Shown piece after piece: positions 17,997 to 27,200 of a DNA stretch of 60,641 nt. Position 1 is the first letter of the stretch. Each line of letters starts with the position of its first letter. A program made the position numbers and the translations under genes. This stretch comes from Betaproteobacteria bacterium (GTDB lineage: Bacteria > Pseudomonadota > Gammaproteobacteria > Burkholderiales > SG8-41): the NCBI GenBank assembly GCA_029863175.1, contig JAOTVX010000019.1, positions 1 to 60,641 of the forward strand. The letters run 5' to 3'. Below the pieces are notes generated by a model. The model worked only from the letters and a program-made list of their open reading frames with translations. It was not told the DNA's origin and searched no databases.

Positions 17997-18043
17997 GGTG
18001 TTCCTCCGATTGCGGTGGTTTCGTGGTCTTTCTTGTTCGGGCA

Positions 18044-20125
18044 TCAAAATCGCTGGCGAATAGCATCAAACAACTTCGCCGCGCGATCAACGACGTCCGG
18101 TTCAACGTCCATTGGCTGACTACGTGCCAAGTCAGCGGCAACCCTACGCGCAAGCTCCCCTTTCCAGCCTTGTGGCAGATCAATGCTCAACCGTTTTGCA
18201 GCTGCCGTGATATGGTCTACTACGCTGCCCCCTGCCCTGTCCTGTACTGTTATTTCCAGCCTACCGCTTAGCATCGAGTTTAGCTGCGTCAACAAAGCAG
18301 ACTCGCCTAACACATCTTCTATCTCGCACTCCATCCGTCCAAGAACGTTATCTAAGGAAACGATCATACTTGCGTGACCTGAATAGAGTTCCCTCAAGAG
18401 CGCTTCTTTACGAACGCGCGCAGCATCATCAGCGTCCAAAAGAATCGCCGGGCGCACTTGGTGCCCCAAAAACAGGGAAGCCATGATCCCCATATACTTC
18501 GTGCCGCCGCATGGCGAAACGTAAATATCATCCGGGAGCGCGGCCATTCGCAGCGCCTGGCAAACGTGCGATAGGGCATAGAGGTAGTAATACTCGGCCA
18601 TGCCCTCTACCAGCAGATTTTTCTTATGCCGGAACAGGCTCTCGACCATTGCATATCCAGCCGCAGCTTGGAGCGGGAATACAGTGTCTCGGTCTTCGGG
18701 CCAGAAATCGGGCTTTACCAGCGAATGTCCATCTGGCGTCTCGATCACCGGTATGGCGCGCTCTAAATGGTCTCCATCGATCAGAAACGGCGAATGGGTG
18801 GTGTAGATCAATTGGTTCTTTTGGGACAGCTCCTCAAACAATGCGATCAGCTCTTGCTGGGCAGTGGGGTGCAGGTGCAGGCCGGGTTCATCGAGCAGCA
18901 GGATCGCATCCTTATGCATTTCGTCAGATTCAACAAGAAAGACCAGGTAGAAGGAAAAGAACCACTGAAAGCCCTGGCTGCGACTTTCAAGCTCAATTTC
19001 AACATCGGGGCGTCGGTCGTCAGCAACCCAGATTCGGAAAAAGTCCCCGTCGGCAGAATATCTGATCCTATGACGACGTTGTTTCCACCAGGCGCTAAAT
19101 TTCTTGGTCATGTCGTTGGACGCGGAGTTAAGCTTTATGCTGCGAAGCTCTTTTCGCTGTCTTTCCTCCGCTAACATTTCGTCCGTCACGGGTTGGTTGC
19201 TTAGCCGTGCGATCTCCGCTCTAGTGCGCCCCAACCTTTGTATTTCTGCTTCCGATAGCTTTACGTGCTTAAACATCGCACGTATCGTTCGAACTTTCGG
19301 ATTATTAGGACGCGTTTTTAGGTCTTCCAGAAAGCGCGTAAGATCGATCGCGCTGTCCAGCATTCCGTAGTTATCGAAGTAAATAAAAACGGGGAGCGCC
19401 TTGGCGATCTCCTCCCAGAGCTGCTCTTTCGGCGGCTTGGAGCCTGCTACCTTAAGAGCGCCGCTTATCGCCTGTTGAAGTTTTTCAATAATCTCGGCTG
19501 TGAGGGGGCCGACCTTGGTGTTGACGTCGTAGCGAAGGCGTCCAAGAGTTGACGCTGTTTCGGATGATCGTAGCGTTTTTAGGCCCTCAAGTTCGTCGGT
19601 CCAAGCGATGAGCTGCTGCACCAAATTCGTACGAAGTGTTTGAGTTACCTCTTCTTGTTCAGGGGCGGGTGCTTCGATGCGCATTGCTGCACTCTGGGCC
19701 TCGATCAAGGCTCCAAGAAGAGCCTTCGGGTCATCACTTGGGTCGTCCAGCTCGGTGTCGAAGACATACGTCGCGTCGTGTGAGTAATATTTTGTTACCG
19801 TTACCTTTGTGGGCAGCGTTAAGTCGGGGAATTTCTCACGCAATAACTGTTTGAAGGAATCTTGTAGTGCAAACTCCGCGGCGCAAACGGGTATGCGTTC
19901 TTTTTCCGTGTATTCACTCGTGAAACGGTCGCGAGGAAATTCAGGCTGCGCTTCATAGGGGGCTGGAGTTGCCGGATTGAACTTGTGGAGAGCTTTTAGG
20001 AGCGCCGACTTGCCGGATTCGTTTCGTCCTACCAAGGCTGTAACTCTATCGAGAGGAATCCAGCCGCTATCTTCAATATTCCGAAAATTCGTCACCCGAA
20101 ACTGAAGCGCTGTTAATCCTGCCAT
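18044..20125 (-). CDS. OLD-family ATPase with TOPRIM nuclease domain
   Basis: 693 residues. An N-terminal ABC/RecF-like ATPase half carries Walker A GRNESGKSALLKAL (33-46) and the partner motifs ILLLDEPGLHLHP and IYTTHSPFLID. The C-terminal part has TOPRIM-type acidic motifs: LLVEGMAEYYY (metal-binding Glu) and AILLDADDAA. This is the architecture of OLD nucleases such as GajA. The ATG at 20125 has GGAGG about 8 nt upstream; an in-frame extension to 20248 lacks an SD. The usual Gabija partner (UvrD-like GajB) is absent; the gene is paired with a NUC1 nuclease instead. An antiphage role is inference from the family. Confidence 0.8.
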   Translation of the reverse strand: MAGLTALQFRVTNFRNIEDSGWIPLDRVTALVGRNESGKSALLKALHKFNPATPAPYEAQPEFPRDRFTSEYTEKERIPVCAAEFALQDSFKQLLREKFPDLTLPTKVTVTKYYSHDATYVFDTELDDPSDDPKALLGALIEAQSAAMRIEAPAPEQEEVTQTLRTNLVQQLIAWTDELEGLKTLRSSETASTLGRLRYDVNTKVGPLTAEIIEKLQQAISGALKVAGSKPPKEQLWEEIAKALPVFIYFDNYGMLDSAIDLTRFLEDLKTRPNNPKVRTIRAMFKHVKLSEAEIQRLGRTRAEIARLSNQPVTDEMLAEERQRKELRSIKLNSASNDMTKKFSAWWKQRRHRIRYSADGDFFRIWVADDRRPDVEIELESRSQGFQWFFSFYLVFLVESDEMHKDAILLLDEPGLHLHPTAQQELIALFEELSQKNQLIYTTHSPFLIDGDHLERAIPVIETPDGHSLVKPDFWPEDRDTVFPLQAAAGYAMVESLFRHKKNLLVEGMAEYYYLYALSHVCQALRMAALPDDIYVSPCGGTKYMGIMASLFLGHQVRPAILLDADDAARVRKEALLRELYSGHASMIVSLDNVLGRMECEIEDVLGESALLTQLNSMLSGRLEITVQDRAGGSVVDHITAAAKRLSIDLPQGWKGELARRVAADLARSQPMDVEPDVVDRAAKLFDAIRQRF

Positions 20126-20311
20126 GATGTTGCCTCCGTACGAGAGCGGCCAGGGTGGAGCTGTCAGTAGACTAGCCGCAGATTGGGACGAGTATATCCG
20201 GAAAAAATATCCGTGAGCGTTTGCCCCCGTTGAGCGATTGGGGGTCACCTAGTAGAAGGCCGTGGTCAAGAGACGAAGAAAACAAGCGCAGTCGCATTGG
20301 CGCCGTCATCA

Positions 20312-22291
20312 TCATCGGGCTGTGGGCGTTGCTGCTTTGGCTCGCGTGGCGCTGGGCCCAGACCTGGCTGGCCTATTGAAAAACGCGACCGCTTCCCGCG
20401 CATCGCGGGTCAGCCGCATCGGGGGCAGACTTCGCAGGATGCGTTTCCCGTAGCTGCGCGAGATGAGCCGCGGATCACAGATCATGAGCACGCCGCGATC
20501 ATCCTCGTCCCGGATCAATCGGCCGGCGCCCTGCTTGAGCGTAATCACAGCTTCGGGCAGCTGGTACTCGAAGAAGGCGCTTCGCCCTTCCCGGTTCAGC
20601 TGCTCGATGCGCGCCGCCAGCACCGGATCATCGGGCGGGGAAAAAGGCAGCTTGTCGATCACCACGAGGGAGAGCGCTTCGCCGCGCACGTCCACACCTT
20701 CCCAGAACGAGTGGCTACCCACCAGCACGGCGTTGCCCAGATCGCGGAACCGGACCAGCATCTCGGAGCGTGAGCCTTCGCCCTGCACGAGCAGCGGGTA
20801 GTCGAGCCCGCGCTCCTCGAATGCGCGCTCGAGCAGCGCGCGGCCACGCCGCATGGCACGGAGGCTGGTAAACAGCAGAAACGCGCCCCCGCCCGCCGCC
20901 TCGATGATCGGCAGCGCCGCCGTGACCACCGCCTCGGTATGCTCCGGTGTATTGGGATCTGGCAGCTCGGCCGGAAGGTAGAGCAGCGCCTGGTTCGCGA
21001 AGTCGAACGGGCTATCCCAGCTCGCGGTGCGCGCGCCCGCGAGGCCCATTTCTCCACAGTAGTGGCTGAAGTCGCGATTGACCGACAACGTCGCGGACGT
21101 GAAGATCCACGCGCGCGCGTGGCTTTCGACCTGGCTGCGGAATACCTCCGCGATCGACAGCGGCGTCGAATTAAGATGCAGTGCATGCCCGAAGAGCTCG
21201 ACCCATTTGACCCGGGCCTCGTCGACACCGCTGCGCCAGCGCTCCAAACGCTCGGCGAGGGAGAGCGCCCGATCGCGGCAGCGCGCGAGGCCTTCGCTGC
21301 GCTCGGCCTGGCTTTTCAGCTTAGCTGCCACGTCGTCGAGCTTCGCCAGCGCTGCGCGCAGCCCGGTGTCAAATGGCGCGTGGCCGGCGAGCGCGCGCAG
21401 GGGCAGCCGCCCACTCTCCTCCTGAAACGCGAGCCGCAAGTCGCGCGCGGCCTTGTCCAGCGCCTGCGCCGCCTGAGGCAACGGTGCATAGTCCTTCGCG
21501 GTGGCGGCCCCCTCCAGGCGCGTATCACGCGCCAGCTCGATCAGCTGCGAAGTGGACACGCTCTCGCCGAAAAACAGGCTTGCCGTGTCCGGCAGCTGGT
21601 GCGCCTCGTCGAAAATGACGGTGTTGCACGACGGCAATAGCTCGGCCACGCCCTCGTCGCGCAGGACGACATCGGCAAAGAACAAGTGGTGATTGATGAC
21701 CACCACGTCGGCCGCAAGCGCTTCGCCGCGCGCCTTCATCACGAAGCAGTCATCGAAGCGGGGGCACTGCGAGCCCAGGCAGTTCTCACGGGTGGAAGTC
21801 ACGTACGACCAGATGCCGGCGCTCTCCGGAACCGCGGCGCAGTCGGCCCTGTCGCCGCTCATGCTAATGCGGGCGAAACGCTGGATCTCCCCGAGATGGC
21901 GAACGTCATCCCGCGTCGGCAGGCGGCCGTCCTTCAGCGCACGGTCGAGATAATAGTGACACACATAGTTCGCCCGCCCCTTGAGCAGCGCCACGGTCAC
22001 CGGAACGCTCAACGCCTCGCGCACCATCGGGATATCGCGGTCGAACAGTTGGTCCTGCAACGTCTTCGTGCCGGTGGACACGATGACCTTGCCACCGGAG
22101 AGCAGTGCCGGCACAAGGTAGGCGACGGTCTTGCCTGTTCCGGTACCGGCTTCCGCGACGAGCACGCCATTGTCGGCGATGGTTTGCGCCACCGCTTTCG
22201 CCATCTCGATCTGGAACGGACGCGCGCGGAATTCCTTGATGGCAAGCGCCAGCGGGCCATCCGCGGAGAGAATTCTTTGAAGATCCGACAC
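20312..22291 (-). CDS. ATP-dependent DNA helicase, DinG/YoaA (XPD-like) family
   Basis: About 659 residues. Motif I is VLVAEAGTGTGKT (44-56), the DEAH box is VIFDEAHQLPD, and four cysteines (CAAV, CLGS, CPRF, CFVM, between about 170 and 210) form the iron-sulfur cluster site of XPD-like helicases. Late motifs include SHSFWEGVDVRGEAL and QGAGRLIRDEDDRG. It should be a 5'-3' DNA helicase in repair. The GTG at 22291 (protein MSDLQRIL) matches the usual N-terminus of this group; the upstream extension is not conserved-looking. Divergent from the TRAP-type gene; no link to the OLD gene beyond orientation. Confidence 0.85.
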   Translation of the reverse strand: MSDLQRILSADGPLALAIKEFRARPFQIEMAKAVAQTIADNGVLVAEAGTGTGKTVAYLVPALLSGGKVIVSTGTKTLQDQLFDRDIPMVREALSVPVTVALLKGRANYVCHYYLDRALKDGRLPTRDDVRHLGEIQRFARISMSGDRADCAAVPESAGIWSYVTSTRENCLGSQCPRFDDCFVMKARGEALAADVVVINHHLFFADVVLRDEGVAELLPSCNTVIFDEAHQLPDTASLFFGESVSTSQLIELARDTRLEGAATAKDYAPLPQAAQALDKAARDLRLAFQEESGRLPLRALAGHAPFDTGLRAALAKLDDVAAKLKSQAERSEGLARCRDRALSLAERLERWRSGVDEARVKWVELFGHALHLNSTPLSIAEVFRSQVESHARAWIFTSATLSVNRDFSHYCGEMGLAGARTASWDSPFDFANQALLYLPAELPDPNTPEHTEAVVTAALPIIEAAGGGAFLLFTSLRAMRRGRALLERAFEERGLDYPLLVQGEGSRSEMLVRFRDLGNAVLVGSHSFWEGVDVRGEALSLVVIDKLPFSPPDDPVLAARIEQLNREGRSAFFEYQLPEAVITLKQGAGRLIRDEDDRGVLMICDPRLISRSYGKRILRSLPPMRLTRDAREAVAFFNRPARSGPSATRAKAATPTAR

Positions 22292-22487
22292 GCTGGAATG
22301 GTAGCGTGTGACGCGCAGGCTGGCCACCATCCGGTTTCCGGCACATCCACTTCGCGAGCGATCTGCCGGACGCACTGGCACACGTTCTGCCTTACCGCGC
22401 GCTCGCGTGTGATGCTAATGCCGCTTCCACGCTCGAGAGATCGACTCTGGTAGACTCGCAGAGCGTCTTTCGGGAGGAAAGCGAGCC

Positions 22488-23426
22488 ATGCCAGCGTCAT
22501 CGCAGCACCCGATACGGATCCGGTTGGGCGGATACGGGCCACCCACGACCACCCACAGCCGCGCGCTCAAGCTAATGGGCGACCGAATCGAGGCCGAATT
22601 CGGGGCGGACGTTGACGTCAAATACATCTGGAACGTGATGGATCTTGGCTATCGCGGCGACGACCTGCTGTGGATGGTCGAGGACGGCATCCTCACGCTC
22701 GCCTACCAGTCGACAAGCTATCTCACCGATCGGGTGCCGGAGCTGGAATTCGCGGACCTGCCATTTCTGTTTCGCAGTCTCGAGCACGCGCGATCGGCAA
22801 TGGATGGCAGGCTGGGCGAGTACCTGACCGAGCGGATCGAGGCGCGCGTCGGCTATCGCCTGCTCGGCTACCTGGAAAACGGCTATCGCCACCTCTCGAA
22901 CCGCCTGCGCACGGTGCGCACCCCCGCCGACCTTGCGGGGATGCGGATCCGCTTGCTGCCCAGCGAAATGCATTGCCGCATCTTCGAACTCCTGGGAGCG
23001 GTGCCGGTGCCGTGCGACCTCAAGCCCGCGCTGGATGCGATCGCATCAGGCACCGTCGATGCACAGGAGAATCCGCTTGCCAACACCGTAACCTATGGCG
23101 TGCACACGCTGCACCGCTATCACACCTTGACGGGCCACTGTTATCTCTCGCGAGGAATCTACGTGAACCGCGCGGCGTTCGACGGCTGGCCGGAGCCCTT
23201 CCGCGCCACGATGCGCGCTGCCGCTCGCGAAGCCATTCTGTTCCAACGGCAGCTGGCGGTGGAAGAAGAGTTGATCGCGCGGAAGGCGATCGAAAACGAG
23301 GGCTGCGAGATCGTCGAGCTTACGGCTGGCGAACGCGATCAATTCGCGCGTGCCGTTGACCCCCTATACGACGAGGCGCGCAAGCGATTCGGCCCGGGTG
23401 TCTTCGCTCTGGTTGAAGGCGCCTAG
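22488..23426 (+). CDS. TRAP-type (DctP family) substrate-binding protein lacking a signal peptide
   Basis: 312 residues. DctP-fold features include LADLPFLF-like FADLPFLFRSLEHARSAM, a central GYLENGYRHLSNRLRTVRTP with the Arg-containing ligand region MRIRLLPSEMH, and DAIASGTVDAQENPLANT. The N-terminus MPASSQHPIRIRLGGYGPP starts directly at the first beta strand, with no Sec or Tat signal. Neighbouring genes do not encode the DctQ/DctM membrane subunits. It may be a cytoplasmic binding protein or an orphan whose leader is lost. GGGAGG lies upstream of the ATG. Confidence 0.75.
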   Translation: MPASSQHPIRIRLGGYGPPTTTHSRALKLMGDRIEAEFGADVDVKYIWNVMDLGYRGDDLLWMVEDGILTLAYQSTSYLTDRVPELEFADLPFLFRSLEHARSAMDGRLGEYLTERIEARVGYRLLGYLENGYRHLSNRLRTVRTPADLAGMRIRLLPSEMHCRIFELLGAVPVPCDLKPALDAIASGTVDAQENPLANTVTYGVHTLHRYHTLTGHCYLSRGIYVNRAAFDGWPEPFRATMRAAAREAILFQRQLAVEEELIARKAIENEGCEIVELTAGERDQFARAVDPLYDEARKRFGPGVFALVEGA

Positions 23427-23562
23427 CGCGCTGCAGGCGGGCGGCGCAATTCGGCTCTCTTTCCAGCGTTCGAAAGCGGGGTTATTCTCCGTTACGCGAA
23501 TGCGCGCAGCCGCAGTGCGCGGCGCGCAGGCGCGACATTGCATGCTCTGAACAGAAGGAGAA

Positions 23563-24060
23563 ATGAGCCGGCTGCCGTTCCACGCATTCGCGCTACTCGG
23601 AGTCGCCCTCCTGGTCGATCTCGCGCTCACCGTGCCGTCGCTGGCCGAGCCCGTGGCCACGCACTTTGACGGCACCGGACAACCCAACGGCTGGATGACG
23701 CGGACCGGGTACGCGATTTTCATGGTGGCCTTTGGTATCGGCCTGCCATCGCTGATATTGGGTCTGATACCCCTCATCTCGGGCTGGTTTCCCACGCGAA
23801 TCAACATCCCGAACAAGCAATACTGGCTGGCGCCCGAACGGCGCGAGGAGACGCTGCTGTTCCTCAGATGGCACTTGTGTTGGCTGGCAACGCTGATGGC
23901 GTTCTTTGCTCTCGCTATTCACCATCTCATCCTCATGGCAAATGCGTCGCGCCCGCCGGCGCTTCCGCACACGCCCTTTCTGTTCATGCTGGGGTGCTTC
24001 CTGGCAGGAATGGCGGTCTGGACGGTATTGCTCTGGCGGCGCTTTCGCAAGCCGTCATAA
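23563..24060 (+). CDS. DUF1648-containing integral membrane protein
   Basis: 165 residues with four predicted transmembrane segments. The motif VATHFDGTGQPNGWMTRTGY after the first helix is the DUF1648 signature, seen also at the N-terminus of SdpI-like proteins. The function is not established. The ATG has AGGAG at 5 nt. It follows the TRAP-type gene by about 136 bases and may be transcribed separately. Confidence 0.75.
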   Translation: MSRLPFHAFALLGVALLVDLALTVPSLAEPVATHFDGTGQPNGWMTRTGYAIFMVAFGIGLPSLILGLIPLISGWFPTRINIPNKQYWLAPERREETLLFLRWHLCWLATLMAFFALAIHHLILMANASRPPALPHTPFLFMLGCFLAGMAVWTVLLWRRFRKPS

Positions 24061-24091
24061 GAGCAGGACTGAATGTCCCGTCGCGGCGTGC

Positions 24092-25003
24092 TTAGCGAAC
24101 CTCGTCGACTTTGATCAGAATGCGGCGATTGTCGCGCGTGGCGCTCGATGTGCGCCCCAGCAGCACCGATTGCTGCCCGGTCGTATCCTGCCCGACACCG
24201 CCAATTTCCATCCATTCGCCGAGACGGCCGGAGACGGTGGTCACGACGCGCTGAACGTCCACGCCGCCGCGAATATCGTTCGACAGTTTTTCGCGCTGGG
24301 GGCTGATATCCAACGTGACGCGATCTCCAGAGAGGCGCGGCCGCACATAGAAACCGGTCGTGACATCGCGGTACTGCGTGGTATCCACCACCTGCTCGAC
24401 CACCTGCCCTCCGAGCACGGTGCGAGTGATTTGCCGGCCGCGCAGCGGGACCGATTGACCGACGCGAATGAATGCCTCGCGGCCTTCCGTCACCCTCAGC
24501 GTTTGCGCGTTACGCTCGCTCACGGCGGAGCCCGAATCCAGCACATGCGCCCGGACCCGGCTATCGCCCTCCTGTATCACCACGCGACCGCCCTGCCGCT
24601 CGCGACTTGTCGGTGGCAGGATCACCCGGACGTTGTCGCCACCGACATTGCCGGATATCTCGGCAGCGCTGCGCTGGACGTTGGCGTCGATATCCTGCTG
24701 CACTGTGATCAGGAGTTGCCGTGGCGCGCGGTCCAGGCGGGCCAGAATGCGCTTGATCTCTTCAAGGTTAGCAGGCGTTGTCCGAACGATGAGCTGGCCC
24801 CTGAACCCGCTCAATGTGCCTTCCGGCACGAGCAAGGGTTGGAGGACGGGGATGACCTCCTCGGCCGTTCGATGGTGAAGCGGGATCACCTCGAGCACCG
24901 TCTGGGCCCGCGCCGCTGCGGTAGCCAGCAGGAACGCGAACACGAGGGCCAATCGCCCAAGGGCGGCATAAGAGACAAGGATCGGAAATTGGCGTCGAAT
25001 CAT
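24092..25003 (-). CDS. Small secretin-domain (GspD/PilQ-like) periplasmic protein
   Basis: 303 residues with a signal peptide (LALVFAFLLATAAARAQ). Residues about 35-100 form a secretin N-domain (LEVIPLHHRTAEEVIPVLQP, then LIVRTTPANLEEIKRILARL). The rest resembles part of a secretin core, ending RILIKVDEVR, but is far shorter than a GspD (about 650). No pilus or type II secretion genes are adjacent, so it is a stand-alone protein of this fold. The ATG at 25003 gives the best signal peptide; an upstream in-frame ATG at 25093 adds 30 unlikely residues. Confidence 0.7.
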   Translation of the reverse strand: MIRRQFPILVSYAALGRLALVFAFLLATAAARAQTVLEVIPLHHRTAEEVIPVLQPLLVPEGTLSGFRGQLIVRTTPANLEEIKRILARLDRAPRQLLITVQQDIDANVQRSAAEISGNVGGDNVRVILPPTSRERQGGRVVIQEGDSRVRAHVLDSGSAVSERNAQTLRVTEGREAFIRVGQSVPLRGRQITRTVLGGQVVEQVVDTTQYRDVTTGFYVRPRLSGDRVTLDISPQREKLSNDIRGGVDVQRVVTTVSGRLGEWMEIGGVGQDTTGQQSVLLGRTSSATRDNRRILIKVDEVR

Positions 25004-25117
25004 GGCAGTCCCACGATAAAGAAGACCCCAGTTTACGCCCGTGGCTGGGGCGTTTCGCCAAAACGTGCCATGAAGACTATTATTTACGATCATAAGGATA
25101 GCGTGTATATTTAATGT

Positions 25118-25621
25118 ATGAGATTAATGATAGCGGCAGTGGTGATCCTTCTTGCGGCAGGCTGCTCCTCGAGTCCGCAGCGGGATCGAGGCGGGACGGG
25201 CGCACCGGACTCCGGAAGGGCGCCTCGCCCCTACCACGATGCTGCGCGCGCTCAAGACGTGGTGCGCCACGCCTTGGGTTATGTCGGTATCCCCTACCGT
25301 TATGGCGGAGACTCTGCGGAAACCGGCTTCGACTGTAGCGGACTTGTCTGGCGCGTCTACCGGCAGACCACGGGCATCACGCTGCCGCGCGACACGTATG
25401 GCATCAGCCGCACGGGGATCGCTGTCCGCTCCCGCGAGCTCCAGCCCGGTGACCTGGTGTTCTTCAACACGATGCGCCGGCCATACTCACATGTCGGCAT
25501 TTATGTGGGCGGAGATCGCTTCGTGCACGCGCCCAGCAGCGGGGGCGTGGTTGGCGTTGCTCGCCTGAGCAATCGGTACTGGCGTCAGCGGTTTAACGGG
25601 GGCCGGCGCGTCGCGTTCTGA
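25118..25621 (+). CDS. NlpC/P60 family lipoprotein (cell-wall endopeptidase)
   Basis: 167 residues. The lipoprotein signal ends LLAAGCSS (Cys16). The catalytic Cys is in GFDCSGLVWRVY, the His in YSHVGIYVGG, and the third polar residue (His) in RFVHAP. It should cleave peptide bridges of peptidoglycan in the periplasm, anchored to a membrane. The divergent gene 24092-25003 shares the 115-base upstream region, which contains an AT-rich stretch (gtatatttaatg) that could hold the promoter. It is followed at once by a palindrome-ended repeat. Confidence 0.85.
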   Translation: MRLMIAAVVILLAAGCSSSPQRDRGGTGAPDSGRAPRPYHDAARAQDVVRHALGYVGIPYRYGGDSAETGFDCSGLVWRVYRQTTGITLPRDTYGISRTGIAVRSRELQPGDLVFFNTMRRPYSHVGIYVGGDRFVHAPSSGGVVGVARLSNRYWRQRFNGGRRVAF

Positions 25622-25624
25622 TCT

Positions 25625-25822
25625 AGCAGCCTGTCGGACTTAACAGTCCGTACAGGCTGCTAACAGCAAAACCGGCTATCCGTTCGGAAGAAAACCCGCC
25701 CGAAGTGGCCGAATAGGAAGAAGAGCGACGGTGAATTCGCATACCTGTCATCCTCTGTTGCAATTTTCCCAGCGCCGGTTTTGCATTAGGAGTTTGTCGG
25801 GGCCAAGTCCGACAAACTCCTA
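25625..25822. repeat. ~198-bp palindrome-ended repeat, copy A
   Basis: Begins with an imperfect palindrome (AGCAGCCTGTCGG...GTACAGGCTGCT) and ends with a different one (TAGGAGTTTGTCGG...CCGACAAACTCCTA). The interior is shared with copy B at 36760-36959, which lies in the opposite orientation; for example, gtgaattcgcatacctgtcatcct here equals its reverse complement there apart from a base or two. No transposase is encoded. A small ORF crossing it is incidental. Confidence 0.8.
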
Positions 25823-26128
25823 GAGCACTGGGTCCCTGCGGGTGGCATGCAACGCCAAGTGCCATCCATTGGTGTGCCTCTCGACCAATCGCGCGGAGCT
25901 ACCGTCATCGTCTGATGAGTGCACCTTTCGCGCTGGGCCTCGCCTCGGCGTCGGGTGGCGAGATCTGGAGACATTAACTTTTCTAATTAAATAGTTGCGA
26001 ACAGGTTTGCCGCGCCGATCTGGTGCCATATGCCTTAAACGGAACAATTCCCATTAGCATTGACGCTGAGAGCCACTATGCTTAATATGGTTTTATCTCC
26101 CCAACCCTTTGCCTGATGGAGCCCCTCG
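25823..26128. other. Intergenic region upstream of fbpA
   Basis: About 300 bases with no supported gene. It is AT-rich towards its middle (about 25975-25995, ttttctaattaaatag) and holds the Fur-like site listed separately and the SD-like TGGAG of fbpA. Confidence 0.4.
26046..26064 (-). promoter_or_regulatory. Possible Fur-box upstream of fbpA
   Basis: On the minus strand the 19-mer GTCAATGCTAATGGGAATT agrees with the classical Fur consensus at about 11 of 19 positions. It lies 65-83 bases before the fbpA start. Weak on its own, it is more believable because the divergent fbpB/fbpC promoter region also has a Fur-like site. Confidence 0.3.
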
Positions 26129-27169
26129 ATGTTCAGCCCTTTGCGTCGGTCCTTCAGCTTGGCCACCGGTATCGCGCTGTTCACGGTGCTCACCACTCCG
26201 GTATCGGCTCAGGAGACTGTCCTCAATCTTTATTCATCGCGTCACTACCAGACGGACGATGCCCTCTATGCCGGATTTACCAAACGGACCGGTATTCGCA
26301 TCAACCGCATCGAAGGGAAGGAAGACGCCCTCCTCGAGCGCCTGAAGAACGAAGGGCCGAATAGCCCCGCGGATGTGCTCATCACGGTCGATGTCGCCCG
26401 ATTGTGGCGTGCGCAACAAATGAATCTTTTTCAGCCGGTGAAAACGGCGGTCCTCGACAAAAGCATCCCGGCGCACCTGCGCGAGCCCGGCGGCCACTGG
26501 TTCGGGTTTTCGAAGCGTGCACGCGTCATCGTCTACAACAAGCGCCTCGTCAATCCCGACCAGATTCGGGATTACCAAGATCTCGCCAGCCCTCAAATGA
26601 AAGGCAAGGTCTGCACTCGCTCGCTGAGCCACGTTTACAACCTGTCGCTCATGGCCGCGCTGATCGATCACCTCGGAAAGGACGAGGCACAAGGATGGGC
26701 GCGCGACCTGAAGGCTAACCTCGCACGCGACCCCAAGGGCGGTGACACCGACCAGATCCGCTCGGTCGCCGCCGGTGAGTGCGAGGTTGGCATCGCCAAT
26801 ACCTACTACTATATGCGCCTGGCGGCTTCCAGGAAGCAACGCGACCGGGATGTCGCGGACAAGGTGGGCGTGATATTTCCTAATCAGACGAGCTTCGGGA
26901 CCCACATCAACATTTCAGGCGGCGGCGTGTTGCGGCATGCACCGCACCGCGAAAACGCGATTCGCTTCCTCGAGTATCTCGCCAGCCCCGAGGCGCAAGC
27001 CCACTTCGCCAACGGCAACAACGAGTGGCCGGCGGTGCCCGGCGTCAAGCTCGACAATCCGGCGCTCGCCAAGTTGGGCGCGTTCAAGGAAGACCAGTTG
27101 AACGTCGGCAAGCTCGGACAGAATCAGCCGCTGGCGCAGAAAATCTTCAATATCGTGGGGCTGCGATAG
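26129..27169 (+). CDS. fbpA: Fe(3+) ABC transporter substrate-binding protein (FbpA/FutA family)
   Basis: 346 residues with a Sec signal (IALFTVLTTPVSAQE). The mature start TVLNLYSSRHYQTDDALYAG is characteristic of periplasmic ferric-binding proteins. The paired tyrosines used for iron occur in GIANTYYYMRLAASRK; further family features are FGFSKRARVIVYNK and FLEYLASPEAQ. It delivers ferric iron to the FbpB/FbpC transporter encoded next door, convergent with fbpB (31 nt between stops). Confidence 0.9.
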   Translation: MFSPLRRSFSLATGIALFTVLTTPVSAQETVLNLYSSRHYQTDDALYAGFTKRTGIRINRIEGKEDALLERLKNEGPNSPADVLITVDVARLWRAQQMNLFQPVKTAVLDKSIPAHLREPGGHWFGFSKRARVIVYNKRLVNPDQIRDYQDLASPQMKGKVCTRSLSHVYNLSLMAALIDHLGKDEAQGWARDLKANLARDPKGGDTDQIRSVAAGECEVGIANTYYYMRLAASRKQRDRDVADKVGVIFPNQTSFGTHINISGGGVLRHAPHRENAIRFLEYLASPEAQAHFANGNNEWPAVPGVKLDNPALAKLGAFKEDQLNVGKLGQNQPLAQKIFNIVGLR

Positions 27170-27200
27170 GCCGCGCCAACCCACGCCGTCGTTCGCCCCT

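Noticed and set aside
18044..22291. Gabija system (GajA plus helicase)
   Set aside because: The helicase at 20312-22291 is XPD/DinG-like with an iron-sulfur motif, not UvrD-like, and is about 190 bases upstream with its own non-coding leader.
25623..25865. Small ORF within the palindrome-ended repeat
   Set aside because: Its translation covers the repeat and its palindromes; the matching region of copy B does not keep the same frame, so it is not a conserved gene.
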